Assembly: GCF_017551775.1 (NCBI RefSeq)
Contig: NZ_JAFZKX010000079.1
Location: forward strand, 1 to 64,000
Reading direction: 5' to 3'
Length of the DNA stretch: 64,000 nucleotides
Source: Fibrobacter sp.
GTDB lineage: Bacteria > Fibrobacterota > Fibrobacteria > Fibrobacterales > Fibrobacteraceae
In this document: one piece after another, positions 40,968-49,365 of the stretch
How positions within the stretch are numbered: position 1 is the first letter of the stretch
Layout of the letters: every line of letters starts with the position of its first letter
Translations under genes and position numbers: made by a program
Notes under the pieces: model-generated
Databases searched by the model: none
What the model was told of the DNA's origin: nothing
The model's input: the letters and a program-made list of their open reading frames with translations, nothing else

Positions 40968-41465
40968 CTACGTCTTGTCTTCGCCGCGGAGCATGATGAC
41001 CTTGCCCGTGCGGATGTATTCGACGATTTCGAACTTCTGCAGGAGGCTCTTGAGCGTGTCGACCTTCATGCTGTTTCCGGTAATCTGGATGATCATCGAA
41101 GTAGCGGTCATGTCCACGGTATTCGCGTGGAAGTGGTCGCACAGCTGCAGGATTTCGGTACGCTGGTCGGGAGTGCAACGCACCTTGATGAGGGCGAGTT
41201 CCTTCTCGACGGCGTCCGTTCCGGTATGGTCCTTCGCCTGCACCACGTCCACGAGCTTTTCGAGCTGCTTGATGATCTGCATCAAGATTTCGGGATTGCC
41301 GTGGGCGATGATGTTCATGCGGCTGAAGTTCGGGTCGAGCGTGGGGGAGACCACGAGCGAATCGATGTTGTAGCCACGGCGGGAGAACACGAGGGCGATA
41401 CGCACGAGCACGCCCGGGCGGTTAGCCACCAACAGACTGATAGAATGAGCTATATCTTTAATCAT
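40968..41465 (-). CDS. ilvN: Acetolactate synthase, small regulatory subunit
   Basis: A 165-residue subunit with an N-terminal ACT domain (SISLLVANRPGVLVRIALVFSRRGYNIDS) that confers valine feedback inhibition on the catalytic subunit, and a C-terminal domain beginning near residue 80. Typical length for IlvH/IlvN-type subunits. It lies 15 nt after the ilvB stop with an AGGAGG site 8 nt before the ATG, so the two are one operon. Confidence 0.95.
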   Translation of the reverse strand: MIKDIAHSISLLVANRPGVLVRIALVFSRRGYNIDSLVVSPTLDPNFSRMNIIAHGNPEILMQIIKQLEKLVDVVQAKDHTGTDAVEKELALIKVRCTPDQRTEILQLCDHFHANTVDMTATSMIIQITGNSMKVDTLKSLLQKFEIVEYIRTGKVIMLRGEDKT

Positions 41466-41480
41466 GGTTATGTCCTCCTA

Positions 41481-43199
41481 TTACGTCGATCCCGTGGGTT
41501 TTTCGAGCTGCGCCTTGGGCGGTTCGGTAATCATGGCGGTGAGCGGGGCACCGGCCGGGATCATCGGGAACACGTTGTCTTCCTTTTCGCATTCGCAGTG
41601 GATGAGAATCGGGCCTTCGTTGTATTCGAGAGCCTTCTGGATGACGCGTTCGGCATCGGCGGCGCGCTTAATGCGCAGGCCCGGAATGCCGTAGGCTTCG
41701 GCGAGCTTCACGAAGTCAGGGTTACCCACCATGTCGACGCTACTGTAGCGGTGGTCATAGAAGAGTTCCTGCCACTGGCGCACCATGCCGAGGTACTTGT
41801 TGTCCATCACGAAGATCTTGATGGGGAGCTTGTGGATGGCTGCGGTAGCGAGTTCCGCTTCCGTCATCTGGAAACCACCGTCACCGCTGAAGCTGAGCAC
41901 CGGCCAGCCGGATTCGTTACCGAAGGCGGCACCGATAGCGGCGGGGAAGCCAAAGCCCATCGTGCCTGCGCCGCCACTGGAGTGGAGCTGGCGCGGGTAA
42001 TTGATATGGAAGAACTGGGCAACCCACATCTGATGCTGGCCCACGTCGGTCGTGACGATGGCCTTGCCGTCGGTGAGCTTGCTGGCAGTCGCAATCACGT
42101 GCTGCATGCGGAGCCCGCCCTGCTTGGGGTAGGTGAGCGGGAAACGCTTCTTCCAGGTCTGGCAAGTCTTGACCCATTCGGCGGTGTCGAGCTTGTGGAC
42201 CATCGGGAGGAGCTGTTCGAGCACGAGCTTCGCGTCGCCGCACATGAACACATCCGGCTGCAACACCTTGCCTTCTTCGGCGGGGTCGATGTCGATGTGC
42301 ATCTTGATGGCGTCCTTGCAGAACACTTCGAGCTTACCGGTAATGCGGTCGTCCCAGCGGCTACCGATAGAAAGGATCAAATCGCAGTCGAGCACAGCCT
42401 TGTTGGCGTACACGGTGCCGTGCATGCCGAGCATGCCGAGAGAAAGTTCGTGGTCATCGGGGAAGGTGCCGAGGCCGAGCATGGTGCAGCACACCGGGGC
42501 GTTCAGCTTTTCAGCGAGTTCGCGCACCTGGCGGCTAGCGCCGCTAATCATGGCGCCGTGGCCCACGAGCAAAAGCGGCTTCTTGGAATTCTTGAGGTAT
42601 TCGGCGGCCTTCTCGACGCTTTCGGTAGAGGCGTAGGTCGGAATCTTGTAGCCTGGCAAATCCATCTGGTCGGTGAACGGGGCGGTGCAGGGGCCTGCAG
42701 TCACGTCCTTCGGCAAGTCGATAAGCACCGGGCCCGGGCGGCCGCTGCGGGCGATGTGGAAGGCTTCCTTCATCACGCGCGGGAGGTCGTTGGAGTTCTT
42801 CACCAGGTAAGAGTGCTTGACGGCAGCGAAGGTCATGCCGCTTGTGTCGCATTCCTGGAAGGCATCCTTGCCGAGGTTCGGGGTGGTCGTCTGGGCGGCG
42901 AGCACCACGATCGGGCTCGAATCCATGAGGGCTGTATAAATACCGGTGAAAGTGTTGGTGGCGCCCGGACCGCTCGTCACGAGGGCGACGCCGACCTTGC
43001 CCGTCTGGCGGGCGTAGCCGTCGGCCATGTGGGTTGCACCCTGTTCGTGGCGGGAGAGGACTACTTTAATATTGGAATCGAGAATTGCGTCGAACATCGG
43101 GATGGCGGAACCACCCGGATAGCCGAAAATCGTGTCGATGCCTTCACGCTTGAGGCATTCGATAATCACTTCGGCACCGCTCAGAGTCTTGTTTGCCAT
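41481..43199 (-). CDS. ilvB: Acetolactate synthase, large catalytic subunit
   Basis: A 572-residue TPP- and FAD-dependent enzyme catalysing the first common step of branched-chain amino-acid synthesis. Visible are the N-terminal GYPGGSAIPMFDAIL with ILSRHEQGATHMADGYAR (catalytic Glu), the central FAD-type domain, and the TPP motif GDGGFQMTEAELATAAIHKLP...MDN near residue 440. Length is normal. An AGGAAAACTT site precedes the ATG, and a TATATTTT -10 sits at 43244. No leader peptide or attenuator hairpin is evident in the upstream region. Confidence 0.96.
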   Translation of the reverse strand: MANKTLSGAEVIIECLKREGIDTIFGYPGGSAIPMFDAILDSNIKVVLSRHEQGATHMADGYARQTGKVGVALVTSGPGATNTFTGIYTALMDSSPIVVLAAQTTTPNLGKDAFQECDTSGMTFAAVKHSYLVKNSNDLPRVMKEAFHIARSGRPGPVLIDLPKDVTAGPCTAPFTDQMDLPGYKIPTYASTESVEKAAEYLKNSKKPLLLVGHGAMISGASRQVRELAEKLNAPVCCTMLGLGTFPDDHELSLGMLGMHGTVYANKAVLDCDLILSIGSRWDDRITGKLEVFCKDAIKMHIDIDPAEEGKVLQPDVFMCGDAKLVLEQLLPMVHKLDTAEWVKTCQTWKKRFPLTYPKQGGLRMQHVIATASKLTDGKAIVTTDVGQHQMWVAQFFHINYPRQLHSSGGAGTMGFGFPAAIGAAFGNESGWPVLSFSGDGGFQMTEAELATAAIHKLPIKIFVMDNKYLGMVRQWQELFYDHRYSSVDMVGNPDFVKLAEAYGIPGLRIKRAADAERVIQKALEYNEGPILIHCECEKEDNVFPMIPAGAPLTAMITEPPKAQLEKPTGST

Positions 43200-43243
43200 A
43201 AGTTTTCCTGTTTGCTAATAGGTTGCTTTTTATTGTTTTGGTG

Positions 43244-43251
43244 AAAATATA
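43244..43251 (-). promoter_or_regulatory. -10 element of ilvBN
   Basis: Minus-strand TATATTTT, one mismatch to TAnnTTTG, 44 nt before the ilvB ATG. The remaining 43252-43560 stretch is plain AT-rich sequence in which I see no other structure. Confidence 0.4.
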
Positions 43252-43590
43252 GGTGCTTTTTGAAAAAGTGGCAAGATATTTTGTGGTAAAAAATGAAAAA
43301 TCTTTTGAAAAATTGGATAAAATGTGATTGCAAATAAATTTTCTGCTTAAAAATGTATGACTTTTTGTGGTGTTCTTGATGTTTTTGATTGAAATTAGTT
43401 TAAAAAATTGCGATTTTTGACTTGAAGTTTGTGTGTTTTTGATTTCTTGCTTTAGAAAAATGATGGTTTTTAAGGCGGCGAACCCCTTTCGTACGCTTGT
43501 CTTGTGCGACTTTTACCTAAAAAGGTATAGTTTTGGCTGATTTTGACCGCTAAATCCGTATTATAGGTAGAAACATAAAAAGGATTGCCT

Positions 43591-44253
43591 ATGCAGGAAC
43601 ATCTTCTTCCACGTGAAAAGCTACAGACCAAGGGCGCAAATGCGCTTTCCAACGAGGAACTCATCGCCCTGATTCTCGGGAGCGGAACCCGCGATTGCGG
43701 CGTGTTCGAACTTTCCCGCCACATATCTGATTACCTTTCCTCGGTAACGACGCTCCCTTCTATGGATTCCCTGCGCAAGATCCATGGCCTCGGAATCGTC
43801 AAGGCGACGCAGATTCTCGCCTGTCTCGAGCTTTCGAACCGCTATATCTTGAGCGCGAAGGCGGTTTCGGTCGTATCGCCGGAAGACCTGCTTTCACGCC
43901 TCGCGAGTCTCAAGTTCGAAGAACGCGAACGCTTTGTCGTGGTGACGCTCAATTCGGCGAATTACGTCATCGATGTTCATGAGGTGACGTCCGGGCTGGT
44001 GAACCAGGCCCCCATCCACCCGCGGGAGGCCTTCGTGCCGGCGATTAAGGACAATGCCGTTTCCGTAATCTTCGCGCACAACCATCCTTCGGGATCGACG
44101 GAGCCTAGCGAGCAGGACTATGCCATTACGCGTGTACTTTGCGCTGCGGGAAAGGTGCTCCAAATTCCGGTCATTGACCATATTATAGTGGGGAAGGGCG
44201 GCTATACCAGCCTGTGTCGCGAAAGTCCCGAGATTTTTGAGAGAAGTTTTTGA
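43591..44253 (+). CDS. radC: RadC family JAMM-domain protein
   Basis: A 220-residue protein. N-terminal helix-hairpin-helix-like region (LREKLQTKGANALSNEELIALILGSGTR) and a C-terminal JAMM/MPN+ metalloprotease-like domain with HNHPSGSTEPSEQD, the HXH...D zinc motif. RadC proteins are common in genomes and their physiological role is unsettled. ATG 43591 is chosen because AAAAGGA lies 7 nt before it; an in-frame TTG two codons upstream has worse spacing. No terminator of any strength follows. Confidence 0.93.
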   Translation: MQEHLLPREKLQTKGANALSNEELIALILGSGTRDCGVFELSRHISDYLSSVTTLPSMDSLRKIHGLGIVKATQILACLELSNRYILSAKAVSVVSPEDLLSRLASLKFEERERFVVVTLNSANYVIDVHEVTSGLVNQAPIHPREAFVPAIKDNAVSVIFAHNHPSGSTEPSEQDYAITRVLCAAGKVLQIPVIDHIIVGKGGYTSLCRESPEIFERSF

Positions 44254-44433
44254 CATTCTGTGGACTTTTTTAAGCCCGATGTAATGTAAAAAGATGGAAA
44301 CATAACAAAAAAAAGGCGTTTTTTTGTGTTTTTCGTCGCTTTTTGAAATAATTTGCGAATATAAGCGTCAATATAACTTATATTATGCATAGTTTAGTTT
44401 AGGGAAAAACCCCTATTAATTAAGGAGTTCTCT

Positions 44434-47400
44434 ATGAAGAGAGTAGTAACAGGGCTTGCGCTTGCTTTGGCCGTCCAGGCTTTTGCAGACCACCCACAGA
44501 CCATCAACAAGACTGGTTTTGTTGGTGTTAATAAGACTCAGTCCGCCCAGTCTCTGGGACATTCTAAATTGTCTTTCTATGGATTGTTGGATGGGACGAC
44601 GGATGTCGAAAATATCGCTCCGGAAGGTGTCACCGAAAGGTATAGAGGGTCTAACGACCAAATTGTGCCCGGAGCTATCCTCCGCAGGGGCATGGTTGAA
44701 GATTACATTGCCTTGGGTGCACAGGTCGGTTTTGGCATCGGTCTCTGGCACTACTTTGATTTGGGCGTGGGCATTCCTATCTACTACGACAAGTTCAAGG
44801 TGAAAAGCACCGCTTGTCCGCTTGTTATGGATGGGGACGGCAAGCCTATTCAGACAACCGATCCTGAAACTAACGAAACATATCTGTGCCAGAACAATCC
44901 TATTAACATTCCGGCCACGGATATCGGTTACATCGGTAATATCAAGGCTGACTTGAAGATTAGGCTTCCGCTTCCCGATGAACAGCCGGTGGACATCGCC
45001 GTGTTCGCCGAAGGTAACTTCGGTACGGTGAATACAGAGAAGGATGGTCTCTGGATTCGCGAACCTGAATTCATCAACAAGAATGCCGAAGATCCGGGCA
45101 AGCAGGCGGCTCAGGCCTACGGAACCCGTAATACGGTTGTCAAGGCCGGCGGTGCTTTGACCCTCGACTTCGACAAGATTGACGCTCTCCCGGTTCTTAT
45201 CCATGGTAACGGTGGTTACGTCTACTCCACCAATAAGAACTACCTCTCTTATCCGTATGCATCGGGTGCCCTTGAAATTTACTTCATGGACTTCCTCTCG
45301 TTGTTTGCGGAATACTACATGATTTTCCAGTTGCAGGAATACGCCGACCAGGTCAAGCTTGACGTGAAGGATTTGACTGGCGCTATCGTGTTCCACCTGC
45401 CGATTGGTCTCGATATCCATCTCGGTGGTTCTTACTCTCTGGGTAGCACGGATCTCGCGAAGTTCACGACCGTGTACTCGATGGAAAACGAATCCCGCCT
45501 GTTGGAATACAAGACGACCGTTACTCCTAAGTACAAGGTTTACGGCGGTATCACTTGGAGCGGCTTCCTCCTGGCTCAGGACCGCGACGGTGACGGCGTG
45601 ACCGACAAGGAAGACAACTGCCCGGACGATTTCGGCCACCGTTTGAACCAGGGCTGCCCGCTCGGCAATCCTGACGTCGACGAAGACGGTGTTTGCGACG
45701 CTTGGGTTTCCGAGAAGGGATTCGAAGCTGACTTCAGGGATGTCTGCGAAGGCGTCGATGCTTGCCCGAACGAACAGGGTGAAGGCGATGACGGCTGCCC
45801 GCTCGAAGATCCGGACCCGGATGGCGACCATGTGTGCGATCCGTGGGTTGCTAAGAAGAAACTCCAGAAGAAGTTCAAGGACGTGTGTGAAGGCATCGAC
45901 AGCTGCCCGGCCGAAAAGGGGACTGTTGGCAACAAGGGCTGCCCCGAAGACAATCCGGACCCGGATGCTGACGGCATGTGCTCTCCGTGGGTGACCGACA
46001 AGAACAAGCTCGGTGACTACGCGAACGTCTGTAAGGGTTATGACATGTGTCCGGGTGAAGCGGGTCCGAAGGCCAATAAGGGCTGCCCGTGGGATGATCC
46101 GGATAGCGATGGCGACGGCCTCTGCGACGAATGGGTGACCCAGAAGAAGATGGGCTTCTACTTCGAAAAGGCTGCCGAAGACGTCAAGATCAAGAACGAA
46201 TGGTTCATTGAAAAGACCTGTAAGGGTATCGACAAGTGCCCGACCGAATTCGGCCCGGCCAACAACGAAGGTTGCCCGCTCGGCGAACCCGATACCGACA
46301 AGGACGGCATCTGTGATGAATGGGTGACGCAGAAGAACATGCTCGACCAGTACGAAGGTATCTGCTCCGGCATCGACAAGTGCCCGACCGAACCTGGTGA
46401 AGCCTTCGCTCAGGGCTGCCCGATGGACAACCCGGATATCGACGGCGATAGCCTCTGCGCTCCGTGGGTCACCGAAAAGAAGATGCAGGATCAGTTCAAG
46501 GATGTCTGCCACGGCATCGACAAGTGCGCTTCCGAAGCAGGTCCTGAATGGAATAAGGGTTGCCCGGCTGAAAATCCGGACTCCGATGCTGACGGCATGT
46601 GCGACGCTTGGGTTGGCAAGCAGAAGATGTTCGACCAGTTCAAGGATGTCTGCACCGGTACTGATCGCTGCCCGGATGAACCCGGTCCGGATTGGAACAA
46701 GGGTTGCCCGGCTGAAAACCCGGATGGTGACGGCGACGGCATTTGCGACGCCTGGGTTGGCAAGCAGAAGATGTTCGACCAGTTCAAGGATGTCTGCACC
46801 GGTACTGACCGCTGCCCGGATGAACCCGGTCCGGATTGGAACAAGGGCTGCCCGGCCGAAAACCCGGATGGTGACGGCGACGGACTCTGCGACGCCTGGG
46901 TTGGCAAGCAGAAGATGTTCGACCAGTTCAAGGATGTATGTAAGGGCACTGACCGTTGCCCGGACGAAGCCGGTCCTGAATGGAACAAGGGCTGCCCGAT
47001 GGACGACGATCCGGATGCCGATAAGGATGGCGTCTGCTCTGAATGGGTATCCACCAAGAAGCTCCTCGACCAGTTCAAGGATGTCTGCACCGGCCTCGAC
47101 CGCTGCCCGGATGTTGCGGGTGACGATGGCCACGGCTGTCCGAAGAAGGCCGTCGAAAAGCTCACCGGCGTGACCTTCAAGCCGGGCAAGGCGACCCTCG
47201 AATCCAACGCGAAGAACATCCTCAAGGCTGTTGCCAAGAAGCTCAACGAAGACGACAGCTACAAGGAACTGAACATCGTTATCCAGGGCCACACCGACAA
47301 CAAGGGTAAGGACAAGACGAACCAGAAGCTCTCTGAAAAGCGTGCTCAGGAAGTCATGAAGACCCTCGTGAAGTTCGGCGTGAAGAAGAGCCGTGTCAAG

Positions 47401-47538
47401 GCCGTTGGTCTCGGCGCTAGCTGCCCGGTCGACGACAACAGCACCGAAGATGGCCGCGAAATGAACCGCCGTATCGAAATGCACTTCGCTACGCCGGAGA
47501 ACGATGGTACCAAGTGCGAATCTGAATTCGTGCCGTAG
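44434..47538 (+). CDS. OmpA-family protein with ten thrombospondin type 3-like repeats
   Basis: A 1034-residue exported protein (signal about residues 1-19). Residues 20-390 are a beta-barrel-like membrane region. Residues 390-900 are a Cys-rich TSP3-like rod: an entry calcium motif (DRDGDGVTDKEDNC), then ten units each with D-D-DG-C-WV and CP---GCP. The C-terminal domain (from about 910) is OmpA/MotB-like (VTFKPGKATL, IQGHTDNKG, NRRIEMHF), binding peptidoglycan. Units 7-9 are near-identical DNA (144-bp period). It likely links the outer membrane to the cell wall or surface. ATG 44434 has AAGGAG 8 nt upstream. Large OmpA/TSP3 proteins are known from Fibrobacter surfaces. Confidence 0.88.
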   Translation: MKRVVTGLALALAVQAFADHPQTINKTGFVGVNKTQSAQSLGHSKLSFYGLLDGTTDVENIAPEGVTERYRGSNDQIVPGAILRRGMVEDYIALGAQVGFGIGLWHYFDLGVGIPIYYDKFKVKSTACPLVMDGDGKPIQTTDPETNETYLCQNNPINIPATDIGYIGNIKADLKIRLPLPDEQPVDIAVFAEGNFGTVNTEKDGLWIREPEFINKNAEDPGKQAAQAYGTRNTVVKAGGALTLDFDKIDALPVLIHGNGGYVYSTNKNYLSYPYASGALEIYFMDFLSLFAEYYMIFQLQEYADQVKLDVKDLTGAIVFHLPIGLDIHLGGSYSLGSTDLAKFTTVYSMENESRLLEYKTTVTPKYKVYGGITWSGFLLAQDRDGDGVTDKEDNCPDDFGHRLNQGCPLGNPDVDEDGVCDAWVSEKGFEADFRDVCEGVDACPNEQGEGDDGCPLEDPDPDGDHVCDPWVAKKKLQKKFKDVCEGIDSCPAEKGTVGNKGCPEDNPDPDADGMCSPWVTDKNKLGDYANVCKGYDMCPGEAGPKANKGCPWDDPDSDGDGLCDEWVTQKKMGFYFEKAAEDVKIKNEWFIEKTCKGIDKCPTEFGPANNEGCPLGEPDTDKDGICDEWVTQKNMLDQYEGICSGIDKCPTEPGEAFAQGCPMDNPDIDGDSLCAPWVTEKKMQDQFKDVCHGIDKCASEAGPEWNKGCPAENPDSDADGMCDAWVGKQKMFDQFKDVCTGTDRCPDEPGPDWNKGCPAENPDGDGDGICDAWVGKQKMFDQFKDVCTGTDRCPDEPGPDWNKGCPAENPDGDGDGLCDAWVGKQKMFDQFKDVCKGTDRCPDEAGPEWNKGCPMDDDPDADKDGVCSEWVSTKKLLDQFKDVCTGLDRCPDVAGDDGHGCPKKAVEKLTGVTFKPGKATLESNAKNILKAVAKKLNEDDSYKELNIVIQGHTDNKGKDKTNQKLSEKRAQEVMKTLVKFGVKKSRVKAVGLGASCPVDDNSTEDGREMNRRIEMHFATPENDGTKCESEFVP
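46612..47043 (+). repeat. 144-bp tandem repeats within the TSP3 rod
   Basis: The string gttggcaagcagaagatg begins at 46612, 46756 and 46900 with 144-nt period (48 codons). The units are nearly identical, so they are recent tandem duplications prone to length variation. Confidence 0.85.
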
Positions 47539-47560
47539 TCCTGAGTTAAACTAAAAATTG

Positions 47561-47590
47561 AATCCCTGCCCTTTGGGTGGGGATTTTTTA
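47561..47590 (+). terminator. Terminator of the OmpA/TSP3 gene
   Basis: AATCCCTGCCC-TTT-GGGTGGGGATT hairpin followed by TTTTTA, where the T-tract runs into the promoter box TATATTTG at 47589. Confidence 0.8.
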
Positions 47591-47596
47591 TATTTG
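47589..47596 (+). promoter_or_regulatory. -10 element of the 79-residue gene
   Basis: TATATTTG, exact TAnnTTTG, five bases before the ATG at 47602. A leaderless transcript is implied. Confidence 0.55.
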
Positions 47597-47601
47597 CTTC
47601 C

Positions 47602-47841
47602 ATGACAAAACTTGACGAAATTTTGCAGTCCCTCGGGGCGTCGAACCACGACCTGGTCGAGAAACTTCCCGCAAACTTGAACCACAAGATGGTGCAGAAG
47701 GCTCGCCTTGGCAAGAAGCCCGTCCCCAAGCACACGCAGGACCTGATTTTGCAGGCGGTGAACATGCTTATGCGCGAAAAGGCTGTCGCCGAAGACAAGG
47801 CGGTTAAACAATACAAGCGGGTGGAACTGTTTGCTGATTAA
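47602..47841 (+). CDS. Conserved-type small protein
   Basis: A 79-residue soluble, Lys-rich helical protein (MTKLDEILQSLGASN..., PKHTQDLILQAVNML). No signal or membrane segment. It might be a DNA-binding helix-turn-helix-like protein, but no family is recognised. There is no Shine-Dalgarno, and a perfect promoter box ends five bases before the ATG, the strongest leaderless example in the window. Confidence 0.7.
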   Translation: MTKLDEILQSLGASNHDLVEKLPANLNHKMVQKARLGKKPVPKHTQDLILQAVNMLMREKAVAEDKAVKQYKRVELFAD

Positions 47842-47850
47842 ACCCGCTTT

Positions 47851-47874
47851 GTCACCCTGACGCAGGTCAGGGTC
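47851..47874 (+). repeat. REP-like element, copy C
   Basis: GTCACCCTGACGCAGGTCAGGG, part of a 29-nt stretch (47850-47878) identical to 16398-16426. It lies between the 79-residue gene and thyA. A shorter relative (GTCATCCTGACGA, 48732-48744) follows thyA. Confidence 0.75.
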
Positions 47875-47911
47875 AGCATCATTCTTTAGGCTATTTTATT
47901 AAATTACTCAT

Positions 47912-48724
47912 ATGCAGCAATACCTAGACTTACTTCGCGATATTCTTGAAAATGGCGTGGACCGTTCCGACCGCACGGGTACGGGAACGCGCTCCGTATT
48001 TGGCCGCCAGTGCCGTTACGACCTGTCGCAGGGGTTCCCTTGCCTCACCACAAAGAAACTGCATTTGCGCTCGATTATCCATGAGCTGCTGTGGTTCTTG
48101 AAGGGTGACACGAACATCAAGTATTTGCACGACAACAAGGTCACCATCTGGGATGAATGGGCCGACGAGAATGGCGACTTGGGCCCGGTTTATGGTCACC
48201 AGTGGCGCAGCTGGCCGACTCCCGACGGTGGCCACATCGACCAGATCCAGAATTTGATCAACAGCCTCAAGAACAATCCCGATTCCCGCAGGCACCTCGT
48301 GTGCGCTTGGAACGTTTCTGAAGTCGACAAGATGGCACTGCCGCCTTGTCACTGCCTGTTCCAGTTCTACGTGGGCGGGGTGGGGAAGTCCGGCAAACGC
48401 AAACTCAGCTGCCAGCTGTACCAGCGCAGTGCCGACACCTTCCTCGGGGTGCCGTTCAATATCGCGTCTTATGCGCTTTTGACGCTCATGCTCGCACAGG
48501 TCTGCGACTACGAACCGGGTGAATTCATCCATACGTTGGGCGATACGCACCTGTATTCAAACCACTTTGAGCAGGCGAAGGAACAGCTCACGCGCAAACC
48601 GCGCAAGCTCCCGACCATGAAGCTCAATCCCGAAATCAAGGACCTGTTCGAGTTCAAGTTCGAGGACTTCGAACTCGTGGATTACGACCCGTGGCCGACC
48701 ATCAAGGCTCCGATCGCTGTTTGA
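47912..48724 (+). CDS. thyA: Thymidylate synthase
   Basis: A 270-residue enzyme making dTMP from dUMP with methylene-THF. The nucleophile Cys146 lies in ALPPCHC, at the same number as in Escherichia coli ThyA. RTGTGT near the N-terminus and GDTHLYSNH near the C-terminus are typical. A possible -10 (TAAATTAC) ends about four bases before the ATG with no Shine-Dalgarno, again leaderless-like. It is followed by folA with a 37-nt gap, coupling dTMP synthesis and folate recycling. Confidence 0.96.
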   Translation: MQQYLDLLRDILENGVDRSDRTGTGTRSVFGRQCRYDLSQGFPCLTTKKLHLRSIIHELLWFLKGDTNIKYLHDNKVTIWDEWADENGDLGPVYGHQWRSWPTPDGGHIDQIQNLINSLKNNPDSRRHLVCAWNVSEVDKMALPPCHCLFQFYVGGVGKSGKRKLSCQLYQRSADTFLGVPFNIASYALLTLMLAQVCDYEPGEFIHTLGDTHLYSNHFEQAKEQLTRKPRKLPTMKLNPEIKDLFEFKFEDFELVDYDPWPTIKAPIAV

Positions 48725-48761
48725 TGAACTTGTCATCCTGACGACCAAAGGAGGGATTCAT

Positions 48762-49274
48762 ATGACAAACTCAATAAAGGTCAATAAAAAACTAATCTCT
48801 GCTATCGTAGCAATTTCTAAGAACAATGTCATCGGGCGTGACGGGCATCTGCCGTGGCACCTGTCTGCGGACCTCAAGCGTTTCAAGGCCATCACGACGG
48901 GGCATTCCATAATCCTCGGACGCAAGAACTACGACGATATCGGACGTCCGCTCCCGAACCGCAAGAACTACGTGCTTACGCGCAATGTCGCTTTCAAGGC
49001 TCCGGGATGCGTTGTGTGCAACTCGCTCCAGCAGGCAATTAAAGGTGCGCAGGATGACGGCGAGACGGAATGCTTTATTGTTGGCGGTGCTGCCGTTTAT
49101 CGCGAAGCCATGCCTCTCGTGAAAAAAATGTATGTGACACGCGTTCTTGCCGATGTGGATGGCGATGTGCATTTTCCAGAATGGGGCGAGGGCTGGCGCA
49201 AGGTGAGCGAAGAACGCTTTGAAGCCGACGAGAAAAACGACTTCCCGACGGTGTTCGAAGTCTGGGAACGCTAG
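48762..49274 (+). CDS. folA: Dihydrofolate reductase
   Basis: A 170-residue enzyme regenerating tetrahydrofolate after the thymidylate synthase reaction. Visible elements are VAISKNNVIGRDGHLPWHL (substrate loop), the helix with GHSIILGRKNYDDIG, and FIVGGAAVYREAMPL (NADPH region). An AAAGGAGG site precedes the ATG. Ten residues precede the first core strand, a slightly longer N-terminus than usual; a later start at a conserved Met is not available. Gene order thyA-folA is common. Confidence 0.95.
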   Translation: MTNSIKVNKKLISAIVAISKNNVIGRDGHLPWHLSADLKRFKAITTGHSIILGRKNYDDIGRPLPNRKNYVLTRNVAFKAPGCVVCNSLQQAIKGAQDDGETECFIVGGAAVYREAMPLVKKMYVTRVLADVDGDVHFPEWGEGWRKVSEERFEADEKNDFPTVFEVWER

Positions 49275-49321
49275 CGGCGCGCCGCTGCTACAACTTGGAA
49301 TAACTTTTCCGCAATTTGTAA

Positions 49322-49350
49322 CCCCCGGTTTGCTCGGGGGCGTTTTTTTT
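49322..49350 (+). terminator. Terminator after folA
   Basis: CCCCCG-GTTTGCT-CGGGGG hairpin followed by CGTTTTTTTT. Confidence 0.88.
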
Positions 49351-49365
49351 GTATAGATTAAACAC

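Noticed and set aside
46612-47043. CRISPR-like array
   Set aside because: The 144-nt repeats are coding TSP3 units without spacer structure; no cas genes are nearby.
44416-47484. 1022-codon open frame on the minus strand
   Set aside because: Antisense shadow of the repeat-rich OmpA/TSP3 gene; its apparent protein is just the reverse reading of the repeats.
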